Positions 25,076-25,863 of a DNA stretch of 25,863 nucleotides are shown piece by piece; the first letter of the stretch is position 1, and each line of letters begins with the position of its first letter. Origin of the DNA: Moraxella bovis (GTDB lineage Bacteria; Pseudomonadota; Gammaproteobacteria; Pseudomonadales; Moraxellaceae); contig NZ_MUXV01000029.1 of the NCBI RefSeq assembly GCF_002014975.1, positions 1-25,863 of the forward strand. The letters run 5' to 3'. The notes under the pieces were generated by a model. It was not told where the DNA came from. It worked only from the letters and a program-made list of their open reading frames with translations, and did not search any database. A program made the position numbers and the translations under genes.

Positions 25076-25638
25076 TTGCTTGTTACAAAAATGAATAAAA
25101 ATTACTTTTATTTATAACAAAAATCCAGCAAAATTGCCACAAATAACAAGTCATTTGGCATTGATTAAATTAGGGCATGCCTACCCTTTATAACACTATT
25201 TACACCCAAGAAACTTTAAAATTGCTGGGGCATGCCCACCTTTTGTATTTTTCTTTAAACTGCCATAGATTTCTCATACAATTCTCATTTCTGATAAATT
25301 ATACAAATCATTTGGGTTAATTCTTGCTAATAAATCAATATTTAATTTATTATTTAAGTGCTATTTGGTGCTTTTATTTAGTATTTTTTAAAAAAAATTG
25401 TTATTTTTAAATATAAATAAAAATTATCTTAACTTCTATTGGTTTGACAATCATTAATATCATTTATGAATTCATCATAATTATGAGCTTGTCATGAATT
25501 CATGTTATTAATTTTTAATAAATTTTAAGATAAAGCAAACATCAATCATTCTTTGTCTTGATTAGACCATTCCAAATTCTAATGCTGTTTTACATTAAAA
25601 ACCAACAAAATATAAAGGTAGTAGTCTAAAAAGTACAC
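25076..25638. other. AT-rich intergenic region with element-end remnants and palindromes
   Basis: These 563 bases contain no convincing gene. At 25080-25120 a loose hairpin (TTGTTA/TAACAA and AATAAAA/TTTTATT) may terminate the CobW transcript. GGGCATGCCTACC (25173-25185) and GGGCATGCCCACC (25228-25240) resemble the ends of the MITE at 21071-21284. The palindrome ATGAATTCAT occurs twice (25466-25475 and 25494-25503). TTGACA at 25444-25449 has only a poor -10 behind it. The last 20-40 bases should contain the end of the IS630 element. Confidence 0.5.
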
Positions 25639-25863
25639 TCAAAAAACCACAAAATCACCACACATCCCCATGTTCCAAAACAGTTCATCCAAATCATCAG
25701 TCATCCAGCCTTGTCTTAAAGACTTAGCTTGACTCCATTGATACTCAATGGGGTTTAAGTCAGGAGAGTAAGGAGGCAAGAACAATAAACGATGTCCATG
25801 CCTGTTTAGTAGCTTTTGGATTCTTTTGTTTTTATGAAAAGGGGCATTGTCCATGACAATCAC
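25639..25863 (-). mobile_element. IS630-family transposase, C-terminal part (runs out of the window)
   Basis: The 74 residues visible include IVMDNAPFHK (second catalytic aspartate) and LLFLPPYSPDLNPIEYQWSQ, where the glutamate of IPE/IEY completes the DDE triad. This is the typical DDE_3 signature of IS630 transposases, which move into TA sites. The stop codon is at 25639. The 5' part lies beyond the window, so I cannot tell whether the enzyme is intact. The terminal inverted repeat should lie between about 25615 and 25640 but cannot be fixed without the other end. Confidence 0.88.

Noticed and set aside
25444..25475. TTGACA with a possible promoter in the last intergenic region
   Set aside because: The best -10 (TATGAA) is at 15 bp spacing and no gene follows in that direction.

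Overview
The window most resembles a chromosomal segment of a Moraxella species (gammaproteobacteria, Moraxellaceae). The grounds are the protein sequences (a GDSL-esterase autotransporter of the McaP type, HemJ, RNase R, RsfS/NadD), the moderate GC content, and highly expressed genes that use CTA as the main leucine codon. I ran no database search, so the genus call is recognition-based.

Layout. (1) Positions 1-4760 hold the streptomycin operon on the minus strand, rpsL-rpsG-fusA-tuf. It has a good promoter upstream (TTGCAA-17-TATAAT), structured spacers, and a strong 14-bp terminator after tuf. (2) Positions 4809-8873, also minus strand, form an AT-richer accessory block. It holds an EcsC-family protein, a SleB-like peptidoglycan hydrolase without a signal peptide, an LprI-like (DUF1311) periplasmic lysozyme-inhibitor-type protein directly behind it, and three further small signal-peptide proteins. 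Two of those three are paralogues. Two of the three are broken by single-base frameshifts in short homopolymers. A near-perfect 7-1-7 Fur box lies just upstream of the hydrolase, and a terminator follows the LprI-like gene, so the hydrolase and inhibitor look like one iron-regulated toxin/immunity unit. (3) Positions 8980-16394 are housekeeping: a NYN-domain RNase-like gene, nadD and rsfS as one operon; two divergent Nudix genes (CoA-pyrophosphatase type and zinc-ribbon type); a DUF3841 gene with an in-frame stop; rimI; rnr; and a Roadblock/LC7 protein behind a long AT-rich leader. (4) Positions 16517-21025 hold bioB, an orphan solute-binding lipoprotein, the autotransporter esterase and hemJ. 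(5) Positions 21071-21284 are a 214-bp MITE-like element with 25-bp terminal inverted repeats. (6) Positions 21390-25075 hold an amidase, a PuuE/HpPgdA-type deacetylase, a small MCGLCG protein and a CobW-family GTPase; the last three look like one conserved unit. (7) Positions 25076-25863 are AT-rich non-coding DNA with two further copies of the MITE end motif, then the 3' end of an IS630-family transposase that runs out of the window.

The most interesting part is region 2. A Fur-controlled peptidoglycan hydrolase with a cognate-looking inhibitor, followed by decaying secreted small proteins, suggests an interbacterial toxin/immunity locus inserted next to the str operon. This is an inference from domain order and regulatory sites and has not been shown by any test.
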